NCBI RefSeq assembly: GCF_006547065.1
Contig: NZ_CP041243.1
Location: 496,001 to 560,000, forward strand
From: Brevundimonas sp. M20
GTDB lineage: Bacteria; Pseudomonadota; Alphaproteobacteria; Caulobacterales; Caulobacteraceae
Direction of reading: 5' to 3'
DNA: 64,000 bases
The position numbers and the translations under genes are program-made. Every line of letters begins with the position of its first letter. Position 1 is the first letter of the stretch. Shown here piece by piece: positions 8,874-16,741 of this stretch. Below the pieces are notes generated by a model. The model was not told where the DNA came from and searched no databases. It worked only from the letters and a program-made list of their open reading frames with translations.

Positions 8874-8899
8874 TATACGTTTCGTATATGCGGCATATA
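8874..8899 (-). promoter_or_regulatory. double palindromic operator upstream of parD-like/map
   Basis: Two perfect inverted repeats overlap: TATACG-TTT-CGTATA (8874-8888) and TATATGC-G-GCATATA (8885-8899). They sit just upstream of the ParD-like start at 8858. The AT-rich block stands out in this GC-rich context. It is likely the autoregulatory operator and promoter of the unit (inferred). Confidence 0.65.
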
Positions 8900-9304
8900 G
8901 GTCTGACCGGGTGGTTTCAAGGCGGGGTCAGCGCCGTGTCAACCACGCAGGCGATGGCCGATCCTCCTCTCGCCGTGATGACGACGGGCATATCGAACCG
9001 TCCGCTACCGGTCTTGAGGGTCACGCTATCGTCCTCCGCCGGGGTCATCCGCAGGGGGCAGTTTCCAAGAACCTACCGCGTTGCAGGGCCTGTGTGTTCG
9101 CCTCGCCTGCGGCGAGGCAGGTCGCGAAGGGAGTTACGATGACCAGATCAACCCTCCCATGAAATCCCCCTCCTCCCATGACGGAGTGGCGTGAAAGGGG
9201 AGTGAACTCTTGGGCGGGGGCGGCGCCGTTGATACCGCTGGTTGATCCGTGAGTTCCGGCCCGCTAGGGCTAACGAGCTTGGCTTTTGAACTTCCGGGTG
9301 GAAT
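8900..9304. other. intergenic stretch without a supported gene
   Basis: About 400 nt. Short open frames exist on the plus strand but have no recognisable protein character and no good ribosome binding site. Near 9160-9215 there is a degenerate repeat-like segment (CCCCCTCCTCCCATGACGGAGTGG...) similar in flavour to the other intergenic repeats. The promoter of the following lipoprotein gene should lie in its right half. Confidence 0.5.
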
Positions 9305-10204
9305 ATGTCGTATCTTCAAAAGGCTGCCTTGGCCGTCACCTTGGCTGTTAGCCTTATGGTCTCAGGTTGCGGGCTCGGTGGTCCTGCTGCCGGAACTTGC
9401 CTGAGCGAAGATTCTCAAGCCGTGATCATAGATCTCGTGCGAGAAGAAGTTGAGAAGCGAGCCGCCCGCGACTTGCGTGACGGTGATCGCCAGATCGCGT
9501 CGATGGCCAATCTGCGCGCCAGTCTGGCCCTCATCCAACTCGCCATCGAGGACGTCCGGACCTCGAAAGAAGACCCTGACAGCAGTCGCAAATTTTGCGC
9601 GGGGTCGTTTAAGGCCGTGTTCCCGGCAGCGATGATTGCGGACGCGGAGAAGAGCTATGAATTGATCGGCGCGGGCACGATTGAAACCCTTGCGGATCAG
9701 TACGGGGTTGAGCGGTCAGCCGATACCTTCACCTACGATCTCGATTTCTCGGTCCAGCCCACCGATGACGGTAAGAAAATCTACGGAGAGATCGAGCAGC
9801 CGGATTCGCTGGTGAACTTCCTCGCTGAAATGGTCGTCGCGCACCTGGCGAGTGGAGAAATCCAGAGGGTCAAGACAGCGGAGGCGCAGGCTGCGGCGGA
9901 ACAGGACCGGTTGAACCTCGAAGCCCAGACCGCCCAGCGGCAGGCCGTGCTCTCCGAGGCTCGCACCGAGTATGACCTGTCCCGCCAGACCCTGACCGCG
10001 ATGTGGGATGCCATGCCCAAGGATGCCCAGGATCAGCTTACCGCGAACCAGACCGCTTGGAACCAGCGCAAGCGCGCCGACTGCAATCTGGAGGCCGCCC
10101 AGTACTCGACCGAGCCCACCGAGCGCGAGGCCGCGCGGATGCGTTGCGATGCGCGAATGACGCGCGAGCGGGTAAGCGCCTTGAGGAGTTGGGCCGGCTA
10201 CTGA
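9305..10204 (+). CDS. lipoprotein with C-terminal LprI/DUF1311-like region
   Basis: A 299-aa predicted lipoprotein: signal peptide with lipobox VSGC (Cys22). The middle domain (about 30-190) has no family I recognise. A helical, Gln/Ala-rich stretch about 195-235 is probably coiled coil. The C-terminal segment about 235-295 (MWDAMPKDAQDQL...AWNQRKRADCNLEA...RCDARMTRERVSAL) has the spacing of LprI/DUF1311 lysozyme-inhibitor-like domains, with two cysteines. Base composition is somewhat less GC-rich than its neighbours. It stands alone on the plus strand. Role unknown, perhaps envelope protection. Confidence 0.72.
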   Translation: MSYLQKAALAVTLAVSLMVSGCGLGGPAAGTCLSEDSQAVIIDLVREEVEKRAARDLRDGDRQIASMANLRASLALIQLAIEDVRTSKEDPDSSRKFCAGSFKAVFPAAMIADAEKSYELIGAGTIETLADQYGVERSADTFTYDLDFSVQPTDDGKKIYGEIEQPDSLVNFLAEMVVAHLASGEIQRVKTAEAQAAAEQDRLNLEAQTAQRQAVLSEARTEYDLSRQTLTAMWDAMPKDAQDQLTANQTAWNQRKRADCNLEAAQYSTEPTEREAARMRCDARMTRERVSALRSWAGY

Positions 10205-10212
10205 CGACCGCT

Positions 10213-10455
10213 CTAGCGAGTTGACTCAAAGCTCTTCTCTTCGGTCAGCGGGGCGATGAACAGCCGGTCACAGCGGTCATTCTCGTCCTTCAGGGGGATG
10301 ACCTCGAAGCCGTCGGCGGCGGCCTCGACCTGTTCGGCGAGGGCGCTGAACGCCGCCTCATGGCCTTCACGACCGTAGAGCAGATAGCCGTCCCGGGCGT
10401 CGATGACGCCATAGGACGGACCGCCTTCGAGGAGGGTGTCGATGTCCATGGTCAT
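10213..10455 (-). CDS. small hypothetical protein
   Basis: An 80-aa soluble protein starting MTMDIDTLLEGG; a longer frame (101 aa, from 10518) would overlap the upstream HMG-CoA lyase end. No family recognised. It is acidic with a predicted alpha/beta mix (GYLLYGREGHEAAFSALAEQVEAAADGFEVIPL). Directly downstream of the HMG-CoA lyase gene on the same strand, so possibly the last gene of that operon. Confidence 0.55.
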   Translation of the reverse strand: MTMDIDTLLEGGPSYGVIDARDGYLLYGREGHEAAFSALAEQVEAAADGFEVIPLKDENDRCDRLFIAPLTEEKSFESTR

Positions 10456-10502
10456 AGGAAGGGAAAGCCGAAGCCCCGATCCGGTTTCAAACGGCCAAGG
10501 TC

Positions 10503-11420
10503 TCAGCCCTTCGGCCATCCGCCCGCGCGGCTGAGCGCGCTCGGAGCCGGACGGCCTATCTTCTCGCCGATCCAGCGGGCCGTTCCGATCAACTGGTCGA
10601 GGTCGTAGCCGGTCTCGAACCCGGCCCGTTCGAGCATGTAGACCAGATCCTCGGTGGCGATATTACCGGTCGCGCCGGGGGCGAAGGGGCAGCCGCCGAT
10701 GCCGCCGACAGAGGCGTCAAGGATGTCCACGCCCGCTTCCACGCCCGCATAGGCGTTGGCCAGACCGGTGTTGCGGGTGTCGTGGAAATGCAGGCGCAGG
10801 ATCGCCTCCGGCGCGGCCTTGCGGGCGGCCTCGACCTTGCGGGTGACGGCCCAAGGGTCACCGACGCCGATGGTGTCGGCCAGGGCGATCTCCTCGACGC
10901 CCAGGGCCGCGATCCGGCCGACCAGACCGGCCACCTGATCGACCCCGACCTCGCCGTCGAAGGGGCAGCCCCAGACGCAGGACAGGGTGGCCGACAGGGA
11001 CGGTGCGTCGCCGGTCGCGGAGCCCGCATTGGCCCGACCGGTGATGATCCCGGCCAGCATCTCGACCTGCTGGTCCACGGTCAGACCCTGATTCCTGAGC
11101 CCGAAGCCGTCGGTGGCGGACATGGCGACGTTCACCTCATCCACCGCCGTGCCGAGGGCCCGGTCATAGCCCTTGCCGTTCAGGACCAGACCGATGCGGC
11201 TGCGGCCCTCCTGGTGCGGCAGGGCGGCCATGACCTCTTCAGCCCCGGCCATCTGCGGGACGTACTTCGGATGGACGAAGCTGACGGCCTCGATCCGACG
11301 CGCGCCGGCGGCCTCGAGCCGTTGGACGAAGTCGGCGCGGACGGCGGGCTCGAGCACCGCCTTCTCGTTCTGCAGGCCGTCGCGGGGGCCGACCTCGACG
11401 ATGGTGATGCGGCGGCTCAT
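10503..11420 (-). CDS. mvaB: hydroxymethylglutaryl-CoA lyase
   Basis: A 305-aa TIM-barrel lyase that splits HMG-CoA into acetoacetate and acetyl-CoA, the last step of leucine degradation. Seen: VEVGPRDGLQNE (catalytic Arg/Asp, residues about 8-19), the metal-binding HFHDTRNTG near 205, and the family signature SVGGIGGCPFAPGATGN near 238-254 with the active-site Cys. Normal length. It overlaps the upstream membrane glycosyltransferase gene by 4 nt (ATGA) although the functions look unrelated. Confidence 0.94.
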   Translation of the reverse strand: MSRRITIVEVGPRDGLQNEKAVLEPAVRADFVQRLEAAGARRIEAVSFVHPKYVPQMAGAEEVMAALPHQEGRSRIGLVLNGKGYDRALGTAVDEVNVAMSATDGFGLRNQGLTVDQQVEMLAGIITGRANAGSATGDAPSLSATLSCVWGCPFDGEVGVDQVAGLVGRIAALGVEEIALADTIGVGDPWAVTRKVEAARKAAPEAILRLHFHDTRNTGLANAYAGVEAGVDILDASVGGIGGCPFAPGATGNIATEDLVYMLERAGFETGYDLDQLIGTARWIGEKIGRPAPSALSRAGGWPKG

Positions 11421-13093
11421 TGGCCCGGCGCCGTCGTCAGGGCCGCGCCGGTGGGGGCGTAGAGGAACAGGTCCACGTCATCCCCCTGCGAGTAGTTGTG
11501 GCCGCGCACTTCGCGCACCACCCGGCCGGTGACGCCGATCCGGGCCGTGGCCGCGCGGAAGGCTTCGGCCTCACGCTCCTCGACGATGACCGGGCGGCCC
11601 TCGGCCAGAGCCTTGGCGGCGCCCTCGGCGTCGGTCAGCTCGGTGTCCCGCCCGGTCAGGAAGACGAAGCTGGGCTCGTGATAGCCGGCGATGGCGACAG
11701 GGCCGGGGCGACCCTGACGTGGGTGCAGGTCATTGTCGTACAGCGCCTTGTCGAGCTGGGGCGAGACCGACAGCGGGCGCAACTGGCGCAGGGTGCCCGC
11801 CAGCGCGCCGTGTGCGACGACACCCAGGGTGATGCTGACCAGCACGGCGGTGACCGCCGCCCGGTGCATCAGCAGGAAGGCCCCGATCAGGCCCGCCAGA
11901 ACGGCGAAGACGATGGTGATGGTGGCCCAGGTCTGGGCGGTCGACTTGCCGAACTCGGTCAGGCCATAGACCACGCCCGCCGCCAGCAGGACGCCGACGA
12001 AGACGGACAGCCCGGCCCCGGTCCAGCGCGAGACCTTGCCGATGGGCCGGGTCAGGGCCGCGGCCGCCAGCAGGGCTAGGGCGCCGAAGGTGGGCAGGTT
12101 GTAGTGGATCAGCTTGGTCGGGGTCAGCTCGAAGATGATCCACGCCGGGACCAGCCAGCAGACGAGGAAGCGGATCGTCGGCTCGGCCCGACGATGCCAG
12201 CCGGTCGAGACCGCGGCAGGCAGCAGCAGGGTGGCCGGGAAGAAGGTGATCAGCGAGGCGATCAGATAGTAGCCCGGGGGGGCGCCGTGGCTTTCGTGGC
12301 CGCCCGCGATCTTGGGCGCCAGATCGCCCGCGATGGCCTCCCGCCAGAAACCGCCGTCGGTGGCGATGGTGATGGCGATGGCCCATGGCCCCACGAGCAG
12401 CGCCACCAGCGGCAGTCCCCAGCCCCAGCCGAGCCGCTTCAGCCAGCGGAAGTCGCGGTCCCAGGCCGAGACCAGCAGCATGGCCGGTGCGATGACGATC
12501 AGGCCGATCGGGCCCTTGATCAGGATCGACAGCCCCAGCCCGAACCAGAACATCAGCTTGTGAGGTCGTTGTGGAGCCTCTCCGGCCTTCGAGGCCAGAT
12601 AGATGCGCGCCAGCCCGGCCATGGCGAGGGTGACGGCTCCGCACAGCATGGCGTCCGTCTTGGCGATGCCGGCCTCGGTGGAGAGCAGGAAGGAGGCGCC
12701 CATGATGGCGCCCGCCAAGAAGCCCGCCCGGTTGCCGAACATGGCCTGCCCCACCCAGGCGATGGCGGCGGCGGCCATCATGGCGCCGAGGATGGAGGGG
12801 ATGCGGTAGGGCTGGATGTCCCGGTTCTCGACCCTGGACGTGGCGGCCACGGCGGCGGCCTGCATCCAGTAGATGCCGACCGGCTTTTTCCAGCGCGGAT
12901 CGTCCTGGAAGCGGATGTCGACGTAGTCGCCGCTCTCCAGCATCTGGGAGGTCGCCTGGGCGTAGCGGCTCTCGTCCCGATCCAGCGGCGGCAACAGCGC
13001 CAGCACGGGCAGTCCAGCGAACAGGGCGATCAGCGCCGCCAGCAAGGGGCCGCGCCATCCGGCGATGTATTTGTCGAGGTCGGGACGGATCAT
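11417..13093 (-). CDS. ArnT/PMT-like membrane glycosyltransferase
   Basis: A 558-aa integral membrane GT-C enzyme of the ArnT/PMT group, which move a sugar from undecaprenyl phosphate to lipid A or protein in the periplasm. Seen: PLDRDESRYAQATSQMLESGDYVDIRF near 35-62, whose Asp-Glu pair is the metal/catalytic motif of the family; WKKPVGIYWMQ; then about 10-12 hydrophobic segments; and a C-terminal periplasmic region from about 430. A GT2 synthase that could make its lipid-linked donor is encoded divergently 92 nt away, supporting a two-component glycan-modification system. Confidence 0.85.
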   Translation of the reverse strand: MIRPDLDKYIAGWRGPLLAALIALFAGLPVLALLPPLDRDESRYAQATSQMLESGDYVDIRFQDDPRWKKPVGIYWMQAAAVAATSRVENRDIQPYRIPSILGAMMAAAAIAWVGQAMFGNRAGFLAGAIMGASFLLSTEAGIAKTDAMLCGAVTLAMAGLARIYLASKAGEAPQRPHKLMFWFGLGLSILIKGPIGLIVIAPAMLLVSAWDRDFRWLKRLGWGWGLPLVALLVGPWAIAITIATDGGFWREAIAGDLAPKIAGGHESHGAPPGYYLIASLITFFPATLLLPAAVSTGWHRRAEPTIRFLVCWLVPAWIIFELTPTKLIHYNLPTFGALALLAAAALTRPIGKVSRWTGAGLSVFVGVLLAAGVVYGLTEFGKSTAQTWATITIVFAVLAGLIGAFLLMHRAAVTAVLVSITLGVVAHGALAGTLRQLRPLSVSPQLDKALYDNDLHPRQGRPGPVAIAGYHEPSFVFLTGRDTELTDAEGAAKALAEGRPVIVEEREAEAFRAATARIGVTGRVVREVRGHNYSQGDDVDLFLYAPTGAALTTAPGQ

Positions 13094-13184
13094 GGATGCA
13101 GTCCTACCACGCCGGTTCCGGCGCCGTCATGCAGTGTGCGGAGCATGGCTCCCGTCCGGGCGCGAAACCGGCTAGAGAGCGATT

Positions 13185-13913
13185 ATGACCGAAGCCGCTC
13201 CCGACATCTCCGTCGTCGTTCCCGTCCATGACGAGGAGGGCGCCGCCGGCCCGCTGGCCCGCGAGATCGCCGCCGCCTTCGCCGGGCGCTCGTTCGAGAT
13301 GGTGTTCGTCAACGACGCCTCGAAGGACCGGACGCTGGATGAGCTGCGCGCCCTGCAGGGCGAGCTGCCGCAGCTGCGGGTGCTGAGCCATGGCTCCAAC
13401 GCGGGCCAGAGCCGCGCCGTGCGGACCGGGGTGCTGGCCGCGCGGGGCGCCATCGTCGTCACGCTGGACGGCGATGGGCAGAACCCGCCCGCCGACGCGC
13501 CCAAGCTGGCCGACCTGCTGGCCGCCTCGCCGCCGAACGTGGCGCTGGTGGGCGGCGTGCGCGCCAGGCGGCAGGACTCGGAGGCCAAGCGCTGGGCCTC
13601 GCGCTGGGCCAACCGCATCCGCAAGAACCTGCTGTCGGACGATGCCGACGACACCGGCTGCGGGCTGAAGGCCTTCCGTCGGGACGTCTTCCTGCGCCTT
13701 CCGTACTTCGACCACATCCATCGCTATCTGCCCGCCCTGATGATCCGCGAGGGGTATGAGAACCGCTACCTCGATGTCGACCACCGCCATCGCGAGACCG
13801 GGCGATCGAAGTATACGAACTGGGGGCGGCTGATGGCCTCCTTCTCGGACCTGCTGGGCGTGATGTGGCTCAAGTCCCGGTCGCGCAAGCCGGGCGCGAT
13901 CAGCGAGTTCTGA
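13185..13913 (+). CDS. GT2 glycosyltransferase (DPM1/ArnC-like)
   Basis: A 242-aa GT-A enzyme. Seen: N-terminal ISVVVPVHDEEG, VNDASKDRTLDEL, the donor-binding DGDGQNPP near 103-110, and DTGCGLKAFRRDVF near 158-171. This matches polyprenyl-phosphate sugar synthases. It lacks the C-terminal transmembrane pair of ArnC/GtrB, so it is probably peripheral to the membrane. It is divergent from the ArnT-like transferase and likely supplies its undecaprenyl-phosphate sugar; the sugar is unknown. Confidence 0.87.
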   Translation: MTEAAPDISVVVPVHDEEGAAGPLAREIAAAFAGRSFEMVFVNDASKDRTLDELRALQGELPQLRVLSHGSNAGQSRAVRTGVLAARGAIVVTLDGDGQNPPADAPKLADLLAASPPNVALVGGVRARRQDSEAKRWASRWANRIRKNLLSDDADDTGCGLKAFRRDVFLRLPYFDHIHRYLPALMIREGYENRYLDVDHRHRETGRSKYTNWGRLMASFSDLLGVMWLKSRSRKPGAISEF

Positions 13914-14017
13914 GCCCGGTTCGCCTGCCGGGGGAGCGGGCGTAGCGGTATGGAGCGATCCGGGGTATCTATCGTTAACAAGCGCGGCCGTGAGCGGCCG
14001 GGAATGGAGCCTCGCCG

Positions 14018-14458
14018 ATGCTGGTCGCCTTGCCGCTGCTGCTGATCCCGGTGGTCCTGTACAACATCGTGGTGCTGTCGAACGTCATGTCGGGCGGGGA
14101 TGTGAACCTGGCCGCGGGCGGCGCCGACGCCATTCTGCGCGACCCGATGTTCTCGATCCCGATGGCTTCGGGGACCAGCTGGAACGTGGGGGTGGGCGAC
14201 CTGATCCTGCTGCTGTCGCTGATCCTGCTGTTCTTCGAGCTGCTGAAGTCGACCTCCAGCCAGAAAGTCGCGATCGTCAATCACGCCCTGTCGATGGTGC
14301 TGTTCATCATCGTGCTGGTCGAGTTCCTGCTGATGAAGGGCTTCGCCACCTCGACCTTCTTCCTGATCGTGGTGATGGTCATGCTGGACGTGCTGGCCGG
14401 TTTCATCGTGACGATCATCTCGGCCCGGAAGGATCTGGACTTCGGCGGCGGCGCGTAG
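14018..14458 (+). CDS. four-helix membrane protein, unknown
   Basis: A 146-aa protein with about four hydrophobic helices (residues 1-22, 58-78, 88-108, 112-135) and a short polar loop between helices 1 and 2. The ATG at 14018 directly begins the first helix. No recognised domain. It follows the GT2 gene on the same strand by about 100 nt. Function unknown; possibly a helper of envelope glycan modification, on position alone. Confidence 0.75.
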   Translation: MLVALPLLLIPVVLYNIVVLSNVMSGGDVNLAAGGADAILRDPMFSIPMASGTSWNVGVGDLILLLSLILLFFELLKSTSSQKVAIVNHALSMVLFIIVLVEFLLMKGFATSTFFLIVVMVMLDVLAGFIVTIISARKDLDFGGGA

Positions 14459-14472
14459 GGGCTCCTTTTTGG

Positions 14473-14636
14473 GGCCTAACGCTCGCGACGCGGTCGCTCG
14501 CTGCTTGAGGCCCGTTGTTTGACGGCGCTTGTGTCGGGCGCCCCTCCACCACGTTTCGCGCGGTCCCCCTCCCCTGAAGGGGGAGGAACTTGTTCCGGCC
14601 TCAAGGAGCGAGGCTCCGCGAGCCGAGCGTTAGGCC
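14473..14636. repeat. long inverted repeat enclosing a second palindrome
   Basis: Outer arms are a perfect 13-bp inverted repeat GGCCTAACGCTCG (14473-14485) / CGAGCGTTAGGCC (14624-14636), with further pairing inside (GCTTGAGGCC / GGCCTCAAGG). Nested inside is a 'CCCCTCCACC ... GGTCCCCCTCCCC' segment of the same family as 27951-28070 and 37410-37548. It looks like one repeat inserted in another. Confidence 0.75.
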
Positions 14637-14638
14637 AC

Positions 14639-14707
14639 TCAGGTAAATGCCACGAAGATCAGGGTCACGACGGTGATGTCGAAGGCGCGGGTCAGGAAGC
14701 GGGGCAT
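14639..14707 (-). CDS. possible 22-aa membrane peptide
   Basis: A short open frame reading MPRFLTRAFDITVVTLIFVAFT then TGA: two arginines and a single hydrophobic stretch. It lies between the repeat at 14473 and the phaR region. Codon choice resembles neighbouring genes, but there is no clear Shine-Dalgarno, so it may be chance. Confidence 0.3.
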   Translation of the reverse strand: MPRFLTRAFDITVVTLIFVAFT

Positions 14708-14764
14708 GACGGGTTCCGGAACGGGTCGATCTGACCTGTCGCCAGCAAGGACCGTGCCGGGCGT

Positions 14765-15112
14765 CTAGATGTCGGTGTCTTCCGTGCGGCCCGGTTTGGG
14801 GCGGCGGTCGACAGTTCCGGAATACTCGGTTCCCAGATAGGCGCTGCGGGCCGCGTCCAGCACGGGCTGACCGCCCTTGAGCCCGCGCTTCTGGCCGGTC
14901 TGTCCCATCATCTGGGCGGTGAAGATGGCCGCCGAGCCGTCCGGGTGCGGGGTCGCGGCAGCTCTTGCCGGGGGCTGGGCCTCTTCTGCCGCAGTCTCGA
15001 CCGGCACCAGGGCGCGCGACGTCGAGCCGGCCCGGCGCTGGCGCTCCCGGCGTTCGGACGCGCGCCGCTCCGGAGCCTCCACCGGGCCGATGCCGTCGAC
15101 CGGCCGGGTCAT
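14765..15112 (-). CDS. hypothetical protein translationally coupled to phaR
   Basis: A 115-aa hydrophilic, low-complexity protein: an Arg/Glu-rich N-terminus (ERRASERRERQRRAG) and a Gly/Lys-rich C-terminus (QTGQKRGLKGGQPVL). No signal peptide, membrane helix or known domain. It overlaps the phaR stop by 4 nt (ATGA), so it is co-expressed with phaR. Possibly a disordered accessory protein; function unknown. Confidence 0.65.
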   Translation of the reverse strand: MTRPVDGIGPVEAPERRASERRERQRRAGSTSRALVPVETAAEEAQPPARAAATPHPDGSAAIFTAQMMGQTGQKRGLKGGQPVLDAARSAYLGTEYSGTVDRRPKPGRTEDTDI

Positions 15113-15708
15113 CCCTTGGACAGCTTGTCCAGCTGGGCGCGCATCTCGTCCATCTGGCGGCGCATGTCCTCCAGCGGATCGGGCGCGCCGGGCTCTTCAG
15201 CGGCGGGAGCCGGGGTCTGGGCCGGTGTGGCCTGGCGGGCGACGCCGCCGAAGCCGGGCCACATCTTCATGGCTTCCGCGAACATGGCCATGTTCCGCTT
15301 CACCGCCTCGTCCATCAAACCGGCGCCGGGGGCGCCGCCGAAGGCCTTGGAGAACTGGCCGCGGATCTGCTCCTGCTGGCGGGTGAAGTTGTCGAGCGAC
15401 ATCTCCAGATAGGAGGGCAGGACCCCCTGCATATGGCCGCCGTAGTAGCCGATCAGCTGGCGCAGGAACTGGACGGGCAGCAGGGCCTCGCCGCGGCTTT
15501 CTTCCTCGAAGATGATCTGGGTCAGGATCTGACGGGTCAGGTCCTCATTGGTCTTCGCATCGAAGACCACGAATTCGGTCCCCTCGCGGACCATTCGCGC
15601 GAGGTCTTCCAGTGTGACGTAGGCCGAAGTCGCCGTGTTGTAGAGCCGCCGGTTGGCGTACTTCTTGATGACGACGTTGTCTCCCGCACCGGACTTCTTG
15701 TCAGCCAC
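15109..15708 (-). CDS. phaR: polyhydroxyalkanoate synthesis regulator PhaR
   Basis: About 199 aa. The N-terminal PHB/PHA accumulation regulator DNA-binding domain is clear (VVIKKYANRRLYNTATSAYVTLEDLARMV, residues about 10-40), followed by PHB_acc repeats (GTEFVVFDAKTNEDLTRQILTQIIFEEE; QFLRQLIGYYGGHMQG...YLEMSL) and a proline-rich tail with a C-terminal coiled segment (DMRRQMDEMRAQLDKL). Start chosen at GTG 15708 because GGAACGGGGA lies just upstream; an alternative GTG is at 15738. PhaR represses phasin/PHB genes and senses PHB granules. A thiolase gene lies nearby on the other strand. Confidence 0.93.
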   Translation of the reverse strand: MADKKSGAGDNVVIKKYANRRLYNTATSAYVTLEDLARMVREGTEFVVFDAKTNEDLTRQILTQIIFEEESRGEALLPVQFLRQLIGYYGGHMQGVLPSYLEMSLDNFTRQQEQIRGQFSKAFGGAPGAGLMDEAVKRNMAMFAEAMKMWPGFGGVARQATPAQTPAPAAEEPGAPDPLEDMRRQMDEMRAQLDKLSKG

Positions 15709-15876
15709 GCGCTGTCCCCGTTCCTGTTGCAACGCCACAGTGTCCGCGTTGCGAGTGCGAAAGTCTAGACCATTATCGGTTCGGACCGAAACGGTTCGAA
15801 ATCAGATAATGGTTCAGAATCAACATCTTGAGCGAAATCTGAATTCAAATTCGGCTGCATTCGAACCGATTTCGCT

Positions 15877-16593
15877 CTAGCCAGCCATTGCCGCGGGCGC
15901 GAGGACGACGCCGACCAGCACGGCGGCCCAGTGGACCGTGGCGCCGGTGACGACGAAGCCGTGCCAGATGGCGCGCCGGAACTTCACCTTGGGGCTGATG
16001 AAGACGAAGACGCCGGCGGTGTAGATCAGTCCGCCGATGACCAGCAGGGTCAGGGCGGCCGGGTGGACGGTCTCGATCATCGGCTTGAGGGCGATGACCA
16101 CCAGCCAGCCGAAGGCCACGTAGATGGCGCTCCAGAAGGCGTCGGAGAGGCGCGGCAGCAGCACCTTGGCGAAGGCCCCGGACAGGCCGACGACCCAGAC
16201 CAGCAGGGTGAAGCCGATGGCCCACCACCCCTCGAACCGCTGCGTGGTGAAGGGGGTGTAGCTGCCCGCGATCATCAGGAAGATGGCCGCCTCGTCCAGT
16301 CGTCGCAGGACCGGACGGGCCGCGCAGGGGCGTATCTGGTTGTAGAGGGTCGAGGCGCTGAGCATGCCGACCAGACACAGGGCATAGATGGCCGTGGCCA
16401 CCGCCGCGCCGACCCCGGCGTAGACCATCGCCAGCACCGCCAGCAGGCCGCCGCCCACCACGGCGAGGGTCAGTCCGACGACGTGTACGACCAGATCCGC
16501 CGTCTTTTCGGCGGGTGACACGTAGTGCTCGATCATGTCGAGCTCGTCTGGGGTGCAGACGTGACGGAGGAGCCGTTTCAGACGCATCAGCAT
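15877..16593 (-). CDS. HlyIII/PAQR-family membrane protein
   Basis: A 238-aa seven-helix membrane protein of the hemolysin III family. Seen: EHYVSPAEKTADLVVHVVGL at the start of the helical region, SASTLYNQ, RRLDEAAIFLMIAGSYTPF, and the C-terminal HGFVVTGATVHWAAV with the conserved histidines. The ATG at 16593 follows GAAGGGA and was preferred to a longer frame. The SxxxH position of the family reads STLYN here, so one usual histidine is Asn. The activity of bacterial members is not well defined (possibly hydrolase or lipid sensing); 'hemolysin' is historical. Confidence 0.88.
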   Translation of the reverse strand: MLMRLKRLLRHVCTPDELDMIEHYVSPAEKTADLVVHVVGLTLAVVGGGLLAVLAMVYAGVGAAVATAIYALCLVGMLSASTLYNQIRPCAARPVLRRLDEAAIFLMIAGSYTPFTTQRFEGWWAIGFTLLVWVVGLSGAFAKVLLPRLSDAFWSAIYVAFGWLVVIALKPMIETVHPAALTLLVIGGLIYTAGVFVFISPKVKFRRAIWHGFVVTGATVHWAAVLVGVVLAPAAMAG

Positions 16594-16741
16594 GGTCCCT
16601 TCAAGACCGGACTGCGTACTTCGTTCCTGCGAATATGGCGGGAAGCCGGTGACTATCCGGTGAATCCGCCGCGGGGGGCTGACGAACGTGCTGCGATGCG
16701 GCAAAAGCGCCACAAGATTATTCCCCGTGGAGTGAATTTAA

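Noticed and set aside
8749..9162. Plus-strand frames upstream of the lipoprotein gene
   Set aside because: Overlap the ParD-like gene antisense and show no protein-like composition.
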